Shown piece by piece: positions 63,131 to 64,000 of a DNA stretch of 64,000 bases (position 1 is the stretch's first letter; every line of letters starts with the position of its first letter). The stretch comes from Phytophthora hibernalis (taxonomy: Eukaryota > Oomycota > Peronosporomycetes > Peronosporales > Peronosporaceae): assembly GCA_012656075.1 (NCBI GenBank), contig JAAKBF010000046.1, positions 124,001 through 188,000 of the forward strand, given 5' to 3'. The position numbers and the translations under genes are program-made. The notes under the pieces are model-generated. The model was not told the DNA's origin, made no database searches, and was given only the letters and a program-made list of their open reading frames with translations.

Positions 63131-64000
63131 CAGAAAGTGATCTTCTACCAACACCGCGATCCACAAAAGTATTCAAACTTGAAAATGATACATATACTGG
63201 GTACAATATACCCAGTATCACTGAAAATAATTCAAACAAAGTCGCGCGTTGAACGAAGAAGCTCTGAAATTCAGGCAAGAATACAGAGACAACAAGGACG
63301 GGGTTTACAGGCTATAATACCGGTACCAAGAACCCCAGTAAATTTAATTTGTTTCTCATTTAATGTACACAGAGTACCGGTACGCTATATATAGTATACG
63401 TGTACGTTCTCGGCGCATCTCCTGCGCCTGCTTCGCAGCCGCAGCATCTGCTTGTGTCGCAAAACCGCAAGGAGATGAACTTGCGCAAATAATTGCACAT
63501 GTATTTGCACTTTCAACTTGCTTGTCGCCTCGTTGTCTGCTTCCCTGTGACATGTAGGCGGCAAACCTTCGCGCTACATACACCTGAGCTAATTGTCTAA
63601 TAGATTTTCGCACTTAGCTGAGGTGAACGACACAGGCACACGCTGGTAATCTTTTAGTTTCAACAGGACATTATACTATGGAAATAAAACCGGATATAAA
63701 TATACGTTATTTATGTCTAGCTAGATATATAAGTTTACAAGGTTTGTTTGTTTTCCTATCGCTCCTCCAATCGCACCCTCTGAAATGTTTTTTATAGAAC
63801 TTACTGGGTACAAACTTACATCGGCAGTCACTGAGCCAATCAGGGCTGTGGGGGCAACATCACCACATCGCAAAACCAGCCGATTTCATTTCAACTCTCA
63901 CAATAGCCCCATTGCCCAGCGACAAGTGTCAACCAATTACGCAGGCAATATTGATTTATCTGGTATTGATTTAAAAACGTTAACAAAGTCGTGCGTTGCG
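63131..64000. other. Right end of window without recognisable gene
   Basis: 63407-63459 repeats the block at 48972-49024. 63380-63410 contains small AT palindromes (CTATATATAG). ORFs such as 63613-63356 (reverse) are Ala-rich only in part and have no motif. Confidence 0.4.

Overview
This window reads as a TE-rich chromosomal segment of an oomycete, most likely a Phytophthora species. The evidence is threefold. It carries transglutaminase elicitor genes with the Pep-13 surface motif. Their core promoters match the oomycete Inr/FPR consensus (GCTCATTYYNCAWTTT). Conserved genes are compact, with few short introns, and are surrounded by Ty3/gypsy, Ty1/copia, Helitron, piggyBac, pogo and Tc1-type elements. 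No rRNA, tRNA or CRISPR was recognised.

Layout. 0-11.3 kb is the gene-bearing part, all on the + strand. It holds a tandem pair (plus a third relic) of five-pass membrane proteins with a prominin-like layout, a secreted GH5 glucanase, and the mitochondrial 2-oxoglutarate dehydrogenase E1 gene with three introns. The first prominin-like copy and the E1 gene carry small indels that break the frame; assembly error and real mutation cannot be separated here. 11.6-23.3 kb is a nested transposon block: a pogo-like relic split by a TIR element, a Ty3/gypsy retrotransposon with almost identical LTRs but gutted coding regions, a second pogo-like gene, and a TA-flanked TIR element inserted in its 3' end. 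23.8-25.2 kb holds a reverse-strand piggyBac relic and minisatellite-bearing ORFs. 25.9-36 kb is a transglutaminase-elicitor cluster: one rearranged copy, one N-terminal relic and one intact reverse-strand gene. A gypsy element with a perfect 5-bp target duplication sits between the relic and the intact gene. 38.4-48.3 kb contains a gypsy relic fused to a copia element, a Tc1-like element with perfect 36-bp TIRs, and a further gypsy relic with an inverted internal segment. 50.2-60 kb is a reverse-strand Helitron (Rep plus Pif1-type helicase) interrupted by a piggyBac-like element with a TTAA duplication. 61.4-63.1 kb is the integrase/chromodomain end of another reverse-strand gypsy.

Two themes stand out. 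First, several elements have young-looking ends (near-identical LTRs, perfect TIRs, intact target duplications) but crippled interiors, which suggests mobilisation in trans. Second, three separate loci between 26 and 48 kb carry a 0.6-1.3 kb internal segment in reversed orientation. One is bounded by a 4-bp inverted microhomology, and another is also circularly permuted. This clustering is the least ordinary signal in the window.

All homology calls were made by reading translations, without database searches.
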